A stretch of DNA of 23,940 nt, taken from contig CABSFC010000033.1 in the NCBI GenBank assembly GCA_902476875.1, positions 1-23,940 on the forward strand, written 5' to 3'. The position numbers and the translations under genes were made by a program. Below, one piece after another: positions 1 through 6,583 of this stretch. This stretch comes from an uncultured Oscillibacter sp. GTDB taxonomy: Bacteria > Bacillota > Clostridia > Oscillospirales > Oscillospiraceae. Numbering within the stretch: position 1 is the first letter of the stretch; each line of letters opens with the position of its first letter. Below the pieces are notes generated by a model. It had not been told where the DNA came from. It was given only the letters and a program-made list of their open reading frames with translations, and did not search any database.

Positions 1-39
1 CATTACCAGAGCCAGCACCAGAGAAAGGAACTTCTTCAT
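1..39 (-). CDS. N-terminus of an exported protein (partial, runs off left edge)
   Basis: Only the first 13 codons are present, reading MKKFLSLVLALVM. Two lysines followed by a run of hydrophobic residues is the start of a Sec signal peptide, commonly of a substrate-binding lipoprotein. The start is supported by a strong GGAGG ribosome-binding site just upstream (about 47-55). Nothing can be said about the mature protein, so a solute-binding protein is only a guess from the style of the signal peptide. Confidence 0.6.
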   Translation of the reverse strand, partial: MKKFLSLVLALVM

Positions 40-337
40 GGTTTTTCCTCCTTTTTAGACTGGCGGTGAAGAGCCGCCGTATTTCACGAAGGTCATCCGG
101 CCGGGCCGTCTCCGGCGCACATACAGTGGCTAGCCGGAATCCGTATCTGTGCCGGAAATGGCACCCGTCTGACTTCCGCAAAGTCAATCTACGATAAAAA
201 TGATTGGGCCGCAAGGGTTTTGGCGGTCTTTTAACCGAACTGAAAATCGAGACGTCATTGCTTGGCTTCGTTTGTCAGGAAGGAATAACCAAGGAAATTT
301 CCGGTTCGCGCGGCTGGTATATTTTGGATGGATCGGC
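40..337. other. Intergenic region with small hairpins, no gene seen
   Basis: This stretch of about 300 bases between the left-edge gene and the terminator at 338 holds no convincing ORF. It contains the candidate promoter and three small inverted repeats: GGCGG/CCGCC near 62-79, GTGCC/GGCAC near 149-164 and TGACTT/AAGTCA at 170-186. The first two would lie in the leader RNA of the edge gene. I do not recognise a known riboswitch consensus. Confidence 0.35.
186..214 (-). promoter_or_regulatory. Candidate promoter for the left-edge gene
   Basis: On the minus strand a TTGCGG -35 (209-214) and a TAGATT -10 (186-191) are separated by 17 bp, predicting a start near 179 and a leader of about 140 nt. 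An inverted repeat TGACTT-ccgca-AAGTCA (170-186) lies across the -10/start region and could be an operator. The hexamers are only moderate matches. Confidence 0.3.
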
Positions 338-369
338 AAAAAACGGCGCGCCGGGCGGCACGCCGTTTT
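338..369 (-). terminator. Intrinsic terminator of the integrase-like gene
   Basis: On the minus strand a 9-bp stem (AAAACGGCG / CGCCGTTTT, 340-348 with 361-369) is followed by a run of six T. The stem begins inside the stop codon of the upstream minus-strand gene. Confidence 0.75.
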
Positions 370-1649
370 CATTCCGCTTTTCGTTTTTCCCCCTGGGGGA
401 GATAATACTTCTGTCCGGACTGGACCAGCTCCCCGGCCTCCACCAGCCGCCGCAGCACCAGGGTGCACTGCTTGCGCTGGATGCGCAGCAGGTCCGCGAT
501 GTCCTGACGGTAGGCAAAGCCCGCCTGCTCCAGGTAGGCGCGGATGGTCTCCAGGTGCCGCTCCGGCGGCACCACCGAGCCGGGGAGGTAGTATTTCCCG
601 CCGATGCGCACCAGCTTCTTCTGCTCCGTCAGGCGGCGCAGGCGGGTGTGGGCCGCCGTTTTGGACAGGCCCAGCAGAGCCATCACGTCCCCGCGGGACA
701 GCGCGCCGGCGGCGCCGGCCCGCTCCAGGATGCGGGCGTCCTCGTCCTCCCGGCCCTCGTCCCGGCGCAGGTCCCGCAGCAGCACGTGCTCCATGCCGCC
801 CCGAATCAGCGCCGCCCGGGTCATGCGGGACAGGCGGGGCAGGTCCACGGGCTTGCGGGAGCGCTCCGTCAGCAGGACGTTGGGCTCGCCCGCCGGGGCG
901 CGCCGGCGGGTGTCCTCCAGCAGGCGGCGGACAGCGTTGGTCAGGGGCACCTCCCGGTCGGGCAGACGGATGGTGTCCCGGTCAAAATCCACTTGGTCCC
1001 AGGTCAGGGCCACGATCTCCCGGGCCTGGAGGCCCAGCTGCCACGCCAGCCACAGAGCAAGACCCGCCGGGGTGTCCCGCTCTGTCTGGAGGACCTTCCA
1101 CAGCTTGAACTCGTCCACCTGGGGCGCGGACTGACGGCCGGCCCAGGCGGTGTTTTTCTTCTCCGGCACGTACACCGCGAACCGCGCTTGCAGGGCCGGG
1201 ACCTCCACGCCGCTGACGCGGGCCACCGTGGGCCAGTCCTTGTCCGCCAGCTGGCGGATGATCCAGTCGTGGCGCAGGTCCATCAGGCGAACGGAGGTCT
1301 GTCCCTCCCGGTCCAGCGCCTGGCGGGCCAGGCGGGAGATGGACTCCGGCTTCAGCGGCGTCCCGCCCCGGGAGGAGAGAACGACATAGGGGGAGCGCTC
1401 CGCGTGGGCCTCGTGGAGCCGCCAGAGATAGGTCCGCAGCTCCGGGTCCAGCGGGACCATGCGGTCCGGCAGCTCCAGGCGGTCGTCCAAAAAGGAGACC
1501 TGGTCCCAGGTCAGGGCCGCGATCTCATCTCTGGACAGACCCTCCAGCCAGGCCAGACGCAGAACGGCGCCCTCCGGACCTGTCCGCTCCCGCTCCAAAA
1601 TCCGGCGCATGGCGTCTCCGTCCGGCCGGTTCACGACGTATTCCCGCAT
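369..1649 (-). CDS. Tandem degenerate tyrosine-recombinase-like protein with two C-terminal winged-helix units
   Basis: This 426-residue protein looks like an internal duplication. Residues 28-160 and 196-300 each resemble the catalytic fold of phage-integrase (tyrosine recombinase) proteins and share the core AL.W...LGL...EI.ALTWDQV (near 37-51 and 206-220). Where active enzymes carry the first catalytic Arg after Gly-Leu, these halves have Ser and Gln. The second box survives as LMDLRH (122-127) in half one and as LLRDLRRD in half two. A tyrosine (Y160) is present only in the first half. The C-terminus holds two winged-helix repeats, about 316-356 and 377-418, each ending in KYYLP. The start has an AGGAG site 8 nt upstream. 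The gene stands alone, with its own terminator and no att-like repeats or phage genes nearby. I infer a DNA-binding protein that has lost recombinase activity and probably regulates; the role is unknown. Confidence 0.7.
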   Translation of the reverse strand: MREYVVNRPDGDAMRRILERERTGPEGAVLRLAWLEGLSRDEIAALTWDQVSFLDDRLELPDRMVPLDPELRTYLWRLHEAHAERSPYVVLSSRGGTPLKPESISRLARQALDREGQTSVRLMDLRHDWIIRQLADKDWPTVARVSGVEVPALQARFAVYVPEKKNTAWAGRQSAPQVDEFKLWKVLQTERDTPAGLALWLAWQLGLQAREIVALTWDQVDFDRDTIRLPDREVPLTNAVRRLLEDTRRRAPAGEPNVLLTERSRKPVDLPRLSRMTRAALIRGGMEHVLLRDLRRDEGREDEDARILERAGAAGALSRGDVMALLGLSKTAAHTRLRRLTEQKKLVRIGGKYYLPGSVVPPERHLETIRAYLEQAGFAYRQDIADLLRIQRKQCTLVLRRLVEAGELVQSGQKYYLPQGEKRKAE

Positions 1650-1704
1650 GGCAAACTCCTGTTTCCGCCGGGCCGCAAATCGTTATCTTTGCATGACAAA
1701 TAAA

Positions 1705-1726
1705 GCGGACTTTTGGAAAAATCCGC
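1705..1726 (-). terminator. Probable terminator after the 107-residue gene
   Basis: On the minus strand GCGGA pairs with TCCGC, with a possible AT extension inward, and TTTATTT follows. It lies about 28 bases beyond the stop of the small minus-strand gene. Confidence 0.5.
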
Positions 1727-1753
1727 CTGTTCGCCCCAGGGCGGCCCAACTCA

Positions 1754-2077
1754 TCATTCAGTCTCCAGGCGTGACGCGGCGGGGACATCCTGGACGCCCG
1801 TCAGGTCCCAGCAGCCGTGCCGGGTGATCAGGCCGCCGGACAGGCGGCCATCCCGCACGGTGATGATGGCATCGTAGGGCTCCTTGTCCACAGAGGAACG
1901 CAAAGTCCCTGAAATCAGGTACTTTCCGCTTTGCAGAACGCTGCCGGAAAAGCGGTTGCGGTACCCCAGCAGGCTGAGGTAGCCGGATACCACCTGAGTG
2001 TCCTCCTGCAGCATCAGCTCTCCGCTCCGGGGTCCCAACTGACTTTGCAGCATGACTGCATAGCAAACTTTTTTCAC
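1754..2077 (-). CDS. Small conserved-looking protein of unknown function
   Basis: The 107-residue protein has no recognised domain. I place the start at a GTG (2077) because an AGGAG site sits 7 nt upstream; an ATG 24 bases further upstream lies at the predicted promoter -10 and has no such site. The body alternates short hydrophobic strands and turns (for example LSLLGYRNRFSG, KYLISGTL and AIITVRDGRLSGGL), suggesting a small beta-rich domain such as a barrel or sandwich. There is no signal peptide or membrane segment, so it should be cytoplasmic. It is expressed from its own promoter and is flanked by terminators. The elaborate repeat array upstream (2141-2190) implies that expression is controlled. 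Confidence 0.65.
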   Translation of the reverse strand: MKKVCYAVMLQSQLGPRSGELMLQEDTQVVSGYLSLLGYRNRFSGSVLQSGKYLISGTLRSSVDKEPYDAIITVRDGRLSGGLITRHGCWDLTGVQDVPAASRLETE

Positions 2078-2099
2078 AACATCACTCCTGTTACGGCGC

Positions 2100-2128
2100 A
2101 TTATAAATGGGGCGGCTGACAGCAGAAA
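2100..2128 (-). promoter_or_regulatory. Promoter of the 107-residue gene
   Basis: A perfect TATAAT -10 (2100-2105) sits 17 bp from a poor -35 (TTTCTG, 2123-2128) on the minus strand. The predicted start is near 2093, just ahead of the AGGAG site. A perfect -10 with a weak -35 next to a repeat array is the pattern expected of an activator-dependent promoter. Confidence 0.5.
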
Positions 2129-2140
2129 CGGTCACTTTTG

Positions 2141-2190
2141 CATGAATTGTCATATTTTGGGACATCTTACCATAAATTGTCATAAATTGG
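2141..2190. repeat. Phased direct repeats, candidate regulator-binding array
   Basis: Two 20-bp direct repeats (2141-2160 and 2171-2190) match at 17 of 20 positions and are separated by 10 bp. Each is made of two decamers of the form CATRAATTGK / CATAWWTTGG, so the units start at 2141, 2151, 2171 and 2181, all in 10-bp register on one face of the helix. The array lies about 48-97 bp upstream of the predicted start of the 107-residue gene and just past the tetR terminator. Confidence 0.55.
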
Positions 2191-2212
2191 AAGCTGCTTT
2201 GCGGATAAAAAG

Positions 2213-2238
2213 AAAGGACAGGGAGGCCCCTGTCCTTT
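2213..2238 (-). terminator. Intrinsic terminator of the TetR gene
   Basis: An 11-bp perfect stem (AAAGGACAGGG with CCCTGTCCTTT) closes a 4-nt loop. On the minus strand it is followed by CTTTTTAT. Confidence 0.8.
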
Positions 2239-2257
2239 CCGGTCTCTTGTGCGGTCT

Positions 2258-2851
2258 TCAATTCCGCGCTTTCCACTGCGGGCTGTACAGCCACGTGGCG
2301 CCGACGACCTCCCTTTTCACGCTGCTCTCCAGCAGGCTGGCCAGCTCTTCCGGCGTCTGGAACAGGTCGTCCCAAACCCAGCCCTCTACCAGCGCCAGGA
2401 AGATCGTCTCCCAGCAGGCCAGCCGTGTCTGCTCCGCCTCCTGGTCCTCGGGCGCGCCGCAGCGCCGCCGGTAGTAGTCCATCGTCTTCTCCAGCAGCTG
2501 CGCGACGGCGTCCTCCACGACCTCCCGCAGGCCCGCCCGGCCCCGGCTCTGCAGCAGGGCCTGGTAGTAGCTCTGCCGCTCCCCGATGTAGGCCAGCAGG
2601 TCCCGCAGCGCCTGTTGCCAGGTCAGGCAGTTCTCCTGCCGCCGGAGCAGCCGCGCCCGCTCCCGCTGGAGGGACCAGTCGAACAGCGCGTAGACATCGG
2701 AAAAGTGGTAATAGAAGGACTGCCGCCGGATGTCGCACAGCTCCGTCAGCTCCCGGACACGGATCTGGTCCAGAGGTTTCCGTTTCAGCATCTCCTGCAG
2801 GGCGATTTCCAGCCCGTGCTTTGTCCGGTCCTCTCTGATCTCCGCCGACAT
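2258..2851 (-). CDS. TetR/AcrR-family transcriptional regulator
   Basis: The 197-residue protein has a TetR-type N-terminal DNA-binding domain, with a helix-turn-helix at about residues 32-56 containing the family signature FYYHFSDVYALFDW. The C-terminal half is helical and variable, as expected for the ligand and dimerisation domain. The C-terminal layout recalls the DhaS/TetR_C_8 type, but that subgroup assignment is tentative. The start ATG has a GGGAGGTG site. It is transcribed alone. The target could be its own promoter or a neighbour; no ligand can be deduced. TetR proteins usually repress by binding palindromes, and I see no clear palindrome over its promoter. Confidence 0.85.
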   Translation of the reverse strand: MSAEIREDRTKHGLEIALQEMLKRKPLDQIRVRELTELCDIRRQSFYYHFSDVYALFDWSLQRERARLLRRQENCLTWQQALRDLLAYIGERQSYYQALLQSRGRAGLREVVEDAVAQLLEKTMDYYRRRCGAPEDQEAEQTRLACWETIFLALVEGWVWDDLFQTPEELASLLESSVKREVVGATWLYSPQWKARN

Positions 2852-2874
2852 GGAAACACCTCCCGTTTTTTATA

Positions 2875-2904
2875 AGCATACTCCGGTTTTTTCCATTCCG
2901 TCAA
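2875..2904 (-). promoter_or_regulatory. Promoter of the TetR gene
   Basis: A TTGACG -35 (2899-2904) and a TATGCT -10 (2875-2880) are 18 bp apart on the minus strand. They lie directly upstream of the GGGAGGTG ribosome-binding site. Confidence 0.5.
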
Positions 2905-2936
2905 GATACGACTGATTTTCCCGCCGGAAAACGGCG

Positions 2937-2964
2937 AAAAAGACAGCCTTTCGGCTGTCTTTTT
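2937..2964 (-). terminator. Terminator at the end of the BlaI/M56 operon
   Basis: A stem AAAAAGACAGCC / GGCTGTCTTTTT with a 4-nt loop (TTTC) has A and T runs on either side, so it can act in both directions. It lies 16 bases past the stop of the 202-residue membrane protein. Confidence 0.8.
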
Positions 2965-2979
2965 CCGTCTTTGCCCCGC

Positions 2980-3588
2980 TTACGGCTCCGCCGGGGCCGG
3001 AGGATCCGGAGCCTCCGGAGGCCCGTCCTCCTCCCGGACGCATTTCCGCAGGGCGAACAGCGCCGCCATCAGGCAGATGCCCGCGAGGAGATACGCCAGC
3101 CCCAGGGCCGTGGACACGTAGGCCCAGGCCTCGCCCAGCCGCTCCGCCGCGAGGAGGGCCAGGGTCGCCACGGTCAGCAGGACCGTCTGCACCGTCCGCC
3201 AGTGGAGCAGGCGGCGGTCCAGGCCGTCCTCCGGCTGCTGGTACGCTGCCGCCAGGGCGGCGCAGTCGGTGAGGAACTGGAAGTGGAAGTACATCCCCGC
3301 CACGGCCACGATCAGGTCCAGGGGCGGAAACCGCCCGCTGATGCTTGTGCCGAAGCAGGCGGCCAGCCAGTCCACGGCGTTCCACACCGCCAGCAGGGTG
3401 CCCAGGGGCCGCAGCAGCGCCAGATCCCGCCGCTCCTCCTTCAGCTTGTTGATAGCGGAGAGGAACAGCAGCCACCCCACAAAGGCGGGCAGGATGTTGA
3501 TGCTGCCCAGGTTGATGTTGAAATACAGGAAGAAATAGCCCCAGGCGGCGTGGGACACGCCATCATACAACGTTTTCCGGTCGGTCAT
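2980..3588 (-). CDS. Multi-pass membrane protein of unknown function, third gene of the BlaI/M56 operon
   Basis: I start this 202-residue protein at the ATG (3588) that overlaps the stop of the M56 gene as ATGA and has a GGAGG site; an in-frame extension upstream lies inside the M56 gene. Four to five hydrophobic segments are visible, roughly at residues 13-45, 62-79, 90-117, 131-148 and 153-180. The tail ends in an acidic, proline-rich stretch (EEDGPPEAPDPPAPAEP) that is probably cytoplasmic or extracytoplasmic and disordered. There are no catalytic motifs. The tight translational coupling implies that it works with, or responds to, the M56/BlaI pair. It is not a recognisable beta-lactamase or transporter family. 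Confidence 0.75.
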   Translation of the reverse strand: MTDRKTLYDGVSHAAWGYFFLYFNINLGSINILPAFVGWLLFLSAINKLKEERRDLALLRPLGTLLAVWNAVDWLAACFGTSISGRFPPLDLIVAVAGMYFHFQFLTDCAALAAAYQQPEDGLDRRLLHWRTVQTVLLTVATLALLAAERLGEAWAYVSTALGLAYLLAGICLMAALFALRKCVREEDGPPEAPDPPAPAEP

Positions 3589-5579
3589 CGGGCGCCTCCT
3601 TCCACAGGCAGCAGCGTCAGCTCCGCCGCCTTTTCTCCGTTGATATAGAGGTCGGCGGCGTAGCACGGCGGGAGATCGAAGCTGCTGTCCCGGTCATATC
3701 TGTCAGCGCTCCCGCCGCCGGCACTGATGGATATGACGGGGTCCCAGTCTCCCGTCAGATTTCGGCCGCCCCACTCCTCACCGCTGCCGCTGGATCCGCT
3801 GCTGTTTCCGGAGGCGGCAGAGCGCAGGGCCGGACGCTCCGCCTGAGACGCGTCCATTGGCGCGGCAGAAACGCCGACGCGGCTGATACCGGCCTTATCC
3901 GCCGGATCGCCCACATAGGTGCAGGAGATATATTGGTTTGCATACACTTCGCTGAATTCCGCATTGGGCTTCGGTATGGTGTCAAACCGAGTGGAAGATC
4001 CAAAAAACCAGCTCATATCGCCGCTTTCCTGAATGGTATTGTCCACGGCAAATACCCTCTGGAGCCGCGCCTCCACCTGGAAATCCTCCGCGGCGCCCTG
4101 ATAGAGATAGGCGGGAAGCTCCTCCCGGCCCCAGTTCAAGTCGAGAGATCCCCATGTCTCCACAACCTGGAAATCGCCCTGGAGGATCACCACCCAGCGG
4201 CCGGACCGCCTCTCCGTCCGCAGGGGCTGATAGGCCAGCCAGGAGCGGCCTTCCTCCGCCGCCCGGCCGTCCGGCGGGTAGTTCAGCTCCACCACCAGCA
4301 GGCCCTCGTAGGCGTCCCCGCCCGCCGGTTCCAGGTTGTAAATAGCATAGCCGCTCTGGGTCTTGGGCCAGGACGGCAGGCCGGAGTCCCACTGGACGTT
4401 GGGCCACTCGCTCCGGTTTGCCGCCTGTCTCAGCGTCTCCGCCAGGGCCGCCTGCTCCTCCAGCGGGGCGCACATGGCCCGGTAGACGGCGTTCTGGTCC
4501 AGCACCGCCTTGGCGTAGGCGTCCAGCGCCCCGGCCGGGGTGGTGCAATGGACCGTCCGGGCGGAGGCCATGGCGGCGGAGATGTCCACACCGGCGGGCA
4601 GGGAATAGCCGCCCGCGTAGACGCTTTCGGCCTGGGTGCCCAGGACCAGCGGCGCCGCCAGCGTCACCGCCACGCATACCGACACCAGGGCCATTCCCGC
4701 CGGATACCGCCTGAAGCGGGCGATGGCCTCGATGCGCCGCCGGATGTTCTTCCCGCCGTTGGCCATGGAGGACGTGCCGGGGAGGCGGGCGTACCGCTCG
4801 TCCGCCATGGACAGCAGGATGCGGCCGTAGTCCCGGCGCTCCTCGCCCTCCAGCCGTTCCATCACCCGTTGGTCGCAGCGGGCTTCCAGGTCGTTGCCCG
4901 CCCGGTTGGCGCAGATCCAGAGCAGGGGGTTGCACCAGTGGACGCACCGAAAGCAGCAGATCACCAGCCCCCAGGCGGCGTCCTGATGTCTGAAATGCAG
5001 CAGCTCGTGGAGGATCACCTTGTCGTCCACCGCGGTGCCCGCGGGCAGGGCCAGCACGGGCCGGAACACGCCGCAGACAAACGCGGTGGTCAGCCCCGGC
5101 ACCTCCACCGCCCGGCAGACCGGCAGGCCGTACCGCTCCGCAACGGCGGCGATCTGACCGGCGCGGGCCCCGCCGGCGGGCGCGCCATGGCGCAAGCCCA
5201 GCCGCAGGCGGACGTAGGACACGGCGTAACGGAGCAAAAGCGCCAGAACACCCAGCACATACACCACGTACAGCCACTCCGCCCAGGTGTCCGGCGTTTC
5301 CAGCCGGGGCAGGGGAATGGGGGCCGTCACACGGGTCAGGGAGCCGCAGTCCCCGGTGAGGAGGGTCCTGGCCGTCTCCACCAGCCAGGGCCAGTTGAAC
5401 AGCGCATACCGCCCGCCGTAGCCCGCCGGGAGCAGCAAAATCAGCCCCAGCACGCCCCACGACGCAAACTGCCACCGGGGCGGCAGCTTGTCCCGGAACA
5501 TGGTCTTGACCACCAGCAGCAGCGCCGCCGCGCCGGAGGCCGTCAGCGTCTGGAGCAGAAAGCCCCAAAGGTCCCTCAT
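3585..5579 (-). CDS. M56-family (BlaR1/MecR1-like) membrane metallopeptidase with an unfamiliar extracellular sensor domain
   Basis: This 664-residue protein has N-terminal membrane helices (about residues 8-25, 38-52 and 102-120) and an M56 peptidase domain with the zinc motif HELLH (191-195). A downstream Glu in NDLEARCD (E232) is the expected third ligand. A last membrane helix follows near 294-312. Residues from about 320 to 664 are predicted to be outside the cell. In BlaR1 this part is a penicillin-binding domain with SxxK; I see no convincing equivalent here. Instead there are a WVVILQGDFQVVETWG stretch, a low-complexity Ser/Gly linker and a final domain. In characterised systems, sensing activates the peptidase and removes the BlaI repressor. 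It starts 4 nt after the BlaI stop, so the two are coupled. The ligand is unknown; a cell-wall or antimicrobial signal is an inference. Confidence 0.9.
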   Translation of the reverse strand: MRDLWGFLLQTLTASGAAALLLVVKTMFRDKLPPRWQFASWGVLGLILLLPAGYGGRYALFNWPWLVETARTLLTGDCGSLTRVTAPIPLPRLETPDTWAEWLYVVYVLGVLALLLRYAVSYVRLRLGLRHGAPAGGARAGQIAAVAERYGLPVCRAVEVPGLTTAFVCGVFRPVLALPAGTAVDDKVILHELLHFRHQDAAWGLVICCFRCVHWCNPLLWICANRAGNDLEARCDQRVMERLEGEERRDYGRILLSMADERYARLPGTSSMANGGKNIRRRIEAIARFRRYPAGMALVSVCVAVTLAAPLVLGTQAESVYAGGYSLPAGVDISAAMASARTVHCTTPAGALDAYAKAVLDQNAVYRAMCAPLEEQAALAETLRQAANRSEWPNVQWDSGLPSWPKTQSGYAIYNLEPAGGDAYEGLLVVELNYPPDGRAAEEGRSWLAYQPLRTERRSGRWVVILQGDFQVVETWGSLDLNWGREELPAYLYQGAAEDFQVEARLQRVFAVDNTIQESGDMSWFFGSSTRFDTIPKPNAEFSEVYANQYISCTYVGDPADKAGISRVGVSAAPMDASQAERPALRSAASGNSSGSSGSGEEWGGRNLTGDWDPVISISAGGGSADRYDRDSSFDLPPCYAADLYINGEKAAELTLLPVEGGAR

Positions 5580-5583
5580 CGGC

Positions 5584-5949
5584 TCACACCTCCATCTCGT
5601 CCAGCAGCTTCCGCAGCCGCGCCCGCTCCTCCGGGGTGATCGGCTCCTCCTTCAAAAAGGCCGCCACCAGGTCCCCGGCGGCGCCCTGGTAGACCCGGCG
5701 GAGGAAGCTGTGCCGCGCCTGGGCCTGACAGGCGGCCCGGTCCAGCGCCGCCCGGTAGATGTGGGGGGACGTCCCCTTGTCGATGGCCACCAGGCCCTTG
5801 GATTCCATGCGGGTCAGGTACGTCAGCACCGTGTTCCGGCTCCAGCCGGTGTCCGGCCGCAGCAGCTCCACCAGCTCGCCCAGGGCGGCGCCGCCGGTGT
5901 CCCACAGGGCCGTCAGCACCGTCCACTCCCGCTCCGACAGCTTTGTCAT
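5584..5949 (-). CDS. BlaI/MecI/CopY-family winged-helix repressor
   Basis: The 121-residue protein is the full length of the family. Its N-terminus LSEREWTVLTALWDTGGAALGELVELL and the segment SRNTVLTYLTRMESKGLV match the BlaI/MecI DNA-binding domain. The helical C-terminus (about 80-121) is the dimerisation part and the site of cleavage in BlaI/MecI. It is the first gene of a three-gene operon with an M56 sensor and a membrane protein. Two operator-like palindromes lie over and just behind its promoter, so autoregulation is expected. There is no bla or mec resistance gene next to it, so the controlled output may be the operon itself or distant genes. Confidence 0.93.
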   Translation of the reverse strand: MTKLSEREWTVLTALWDTGGAALGELVELLRPDTGWSRNTVLTYLTRMESKGLVAIDKGTSPHIYRAALDRAACQAQARHSFLRRVYQGAAGDLVAAFLKEEPITPEERARLRKLLDEMEV

Positions 5950-5958
5950 GGCAAGCCC

Positions 5959-5974
5959 TCCTACAAATGTAGTA
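5959..5974. promoter_or_regulatory. BlaI-type operator, promoter-distal half-matched site
   Basis: TCCTACAAATGTAGTA contains the palindrome CTACA-aa-TGTAG and matches the known BlaI/MecI core TACTACA..TGTAGTA at most positions. It lies between the predicted transcription start and the blaI start codon and overlaps the ribosome-binding site. Confidence 0.7.
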
Positions 5975-5985
5975 TCTTATCTTTG

Positions 5986-6014
5986 ATACTACACTTGTAG
6001 TATGCTTTTGTCAA
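5986..6014 (-). promoter_or_regulatory. blaI-operon promoter with a perfect BlaI-type operator
   Basis: On the minus strand a consensus TTGACA -35 (6009-6014) and a TAGTAT -10 (5986-5991) are 17 bp apart. A perfect 18-bp palindrome, ATACTACA-CT-TGTAGTAT (5986-6003), covers the -10 and most of the spacer. This is the established BlaI/MecI operator core. A bound repressor would block polymerase. Confidence 0.85.
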
Positions 6015-6015
6015 G

Positions 6016-6047
6016 AAAAACCGTCCCACCCCTTGGGGGCGAGACGG
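6016..6047 (-). terminator. Terminator after the ECF S-component gene
   Basis: On the minus strand CCGTC(TCG)CCCC pairs with GGGG(T)GGGACGG across a short loop (arms 6021-6032 and 6035-6047), followed by TTTTTC. The T run abuts the -35 of the blaI operon promoter. Confidence 0.7.
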
Positions 6048-6055
6048 CGGCGGGA

Positions 6056-6583
6056 TCAGTCGATCAGCCCGGCCTTGCGCAGGGCCATGACGATGACCGG
6101 GATCAGCAAAATATGGACGATGATGCCGGGAATGGCGTTGAGCAGCGCCCCGGCCAGAAAGGCCGTCCAGGTAAAGGCGGAGCCGGTGACGCCGGAGATG
6201 ACCAGCATCGCCGCCCCCCACACCACCCGGCCCAGGACCATGGCGGCGATGAGGGACACATAGATGTTGACGGTCTTTTTCGGCAGTCTGGCGTACAGCA
6301 ATCCGGAGAACAGCCCGTAGGCCGCCAGCTCAAAGCTCATGGCGACGGCGGTGATCAGCGGCGGCATCCCCAGGGCGGCATGCCGCAGCAGCGGCGCCAC
6401 GGCGCCCACGGCCATCGCCCACCAGGGGCCGCAGAGGAAGCCCGCCAGCAGGACGGGGATGTGCATGGGGCTGAGGGCGCTGCCGATTTGGGGGAGCTGG
6501 CCCGTCAGGAAGGGCAGGACCATGCACAGGGCAAGGCACACCGCCGCAAACACAAGGTCGCGAATGGAGTTGCGGATTTTCAT
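6056..6583 (-). CDS. ECF transporter S component, substrate not identified
   Basis: This 175-residue, very hydrophobic protein has about six membrane segments, as expected for an S (substrate-capture) subunit of an energy-coupling-factor vitamin or metabolite importer. The stretch SPMHIPVLLAGFLCGPWW (about 38-55) is typical of one clade of these proteins, followed by the conserved FELAAYGLFSGLLY and a long final helix. It would use shared EcfA/EcfT energising subunits, which are not in this window. The gene follows DUF3842 by 108 bases, in the same direction as a kinase-like gene. Unlike the thiW locus, its leader has no TPP aptamer, so thiazole or HMP is not supported as the substrate. Pantothenate or another vitamin is possible but not shown. 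Confidence 0.8.
   Translation of the reverse strand: MKIRNSIRDLVFAAVCLALCMVLPFLTGQLPQIGSALSPMHIPVLLAGFLCGPWWAMAVGAVAPLLRHAALGMPPLITAVAMSFELAAYGLFSGLLYARLPKKTVNIYVSLIAAMVLGRVVWGAAMLVISGVTGSAFTWTAFLAGALLNAIPGIIVHILLIPVIVMALRKAGLID

Noticed and set aside
369..1649. Phage integrase as the sign of a prophage or integrative element
   Set aside because: There are no attachment-site repeats, tRNA, excisionase or phage genes nearby, and the catalytic residues are incomplete.
204..1703. Long plus-strand ORF of 499 residues opposite the integrase-like gene
   Set aside because: It is antisense to a gene with recognisable repeats and a good start. Its composition is typical of the reverse frame of GC-rich coding DNA, and it has no ribosome-binding site.
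2091..2879. Minus-strand ORF of 262 residues overlapping the TetR gene
   Set aside because: Another frame of the same strand; it lacks a family pattern and runs through the tetR terminator and the repeat array.
3933..5639. Plus-strand ORF of 568 residues opposite the M56 gene
   Set aside because: Antisense shadow: rich in His, Gln, Gly, Pro and Arg without domain patterns, while the minus strand has the M56 zinc motif.
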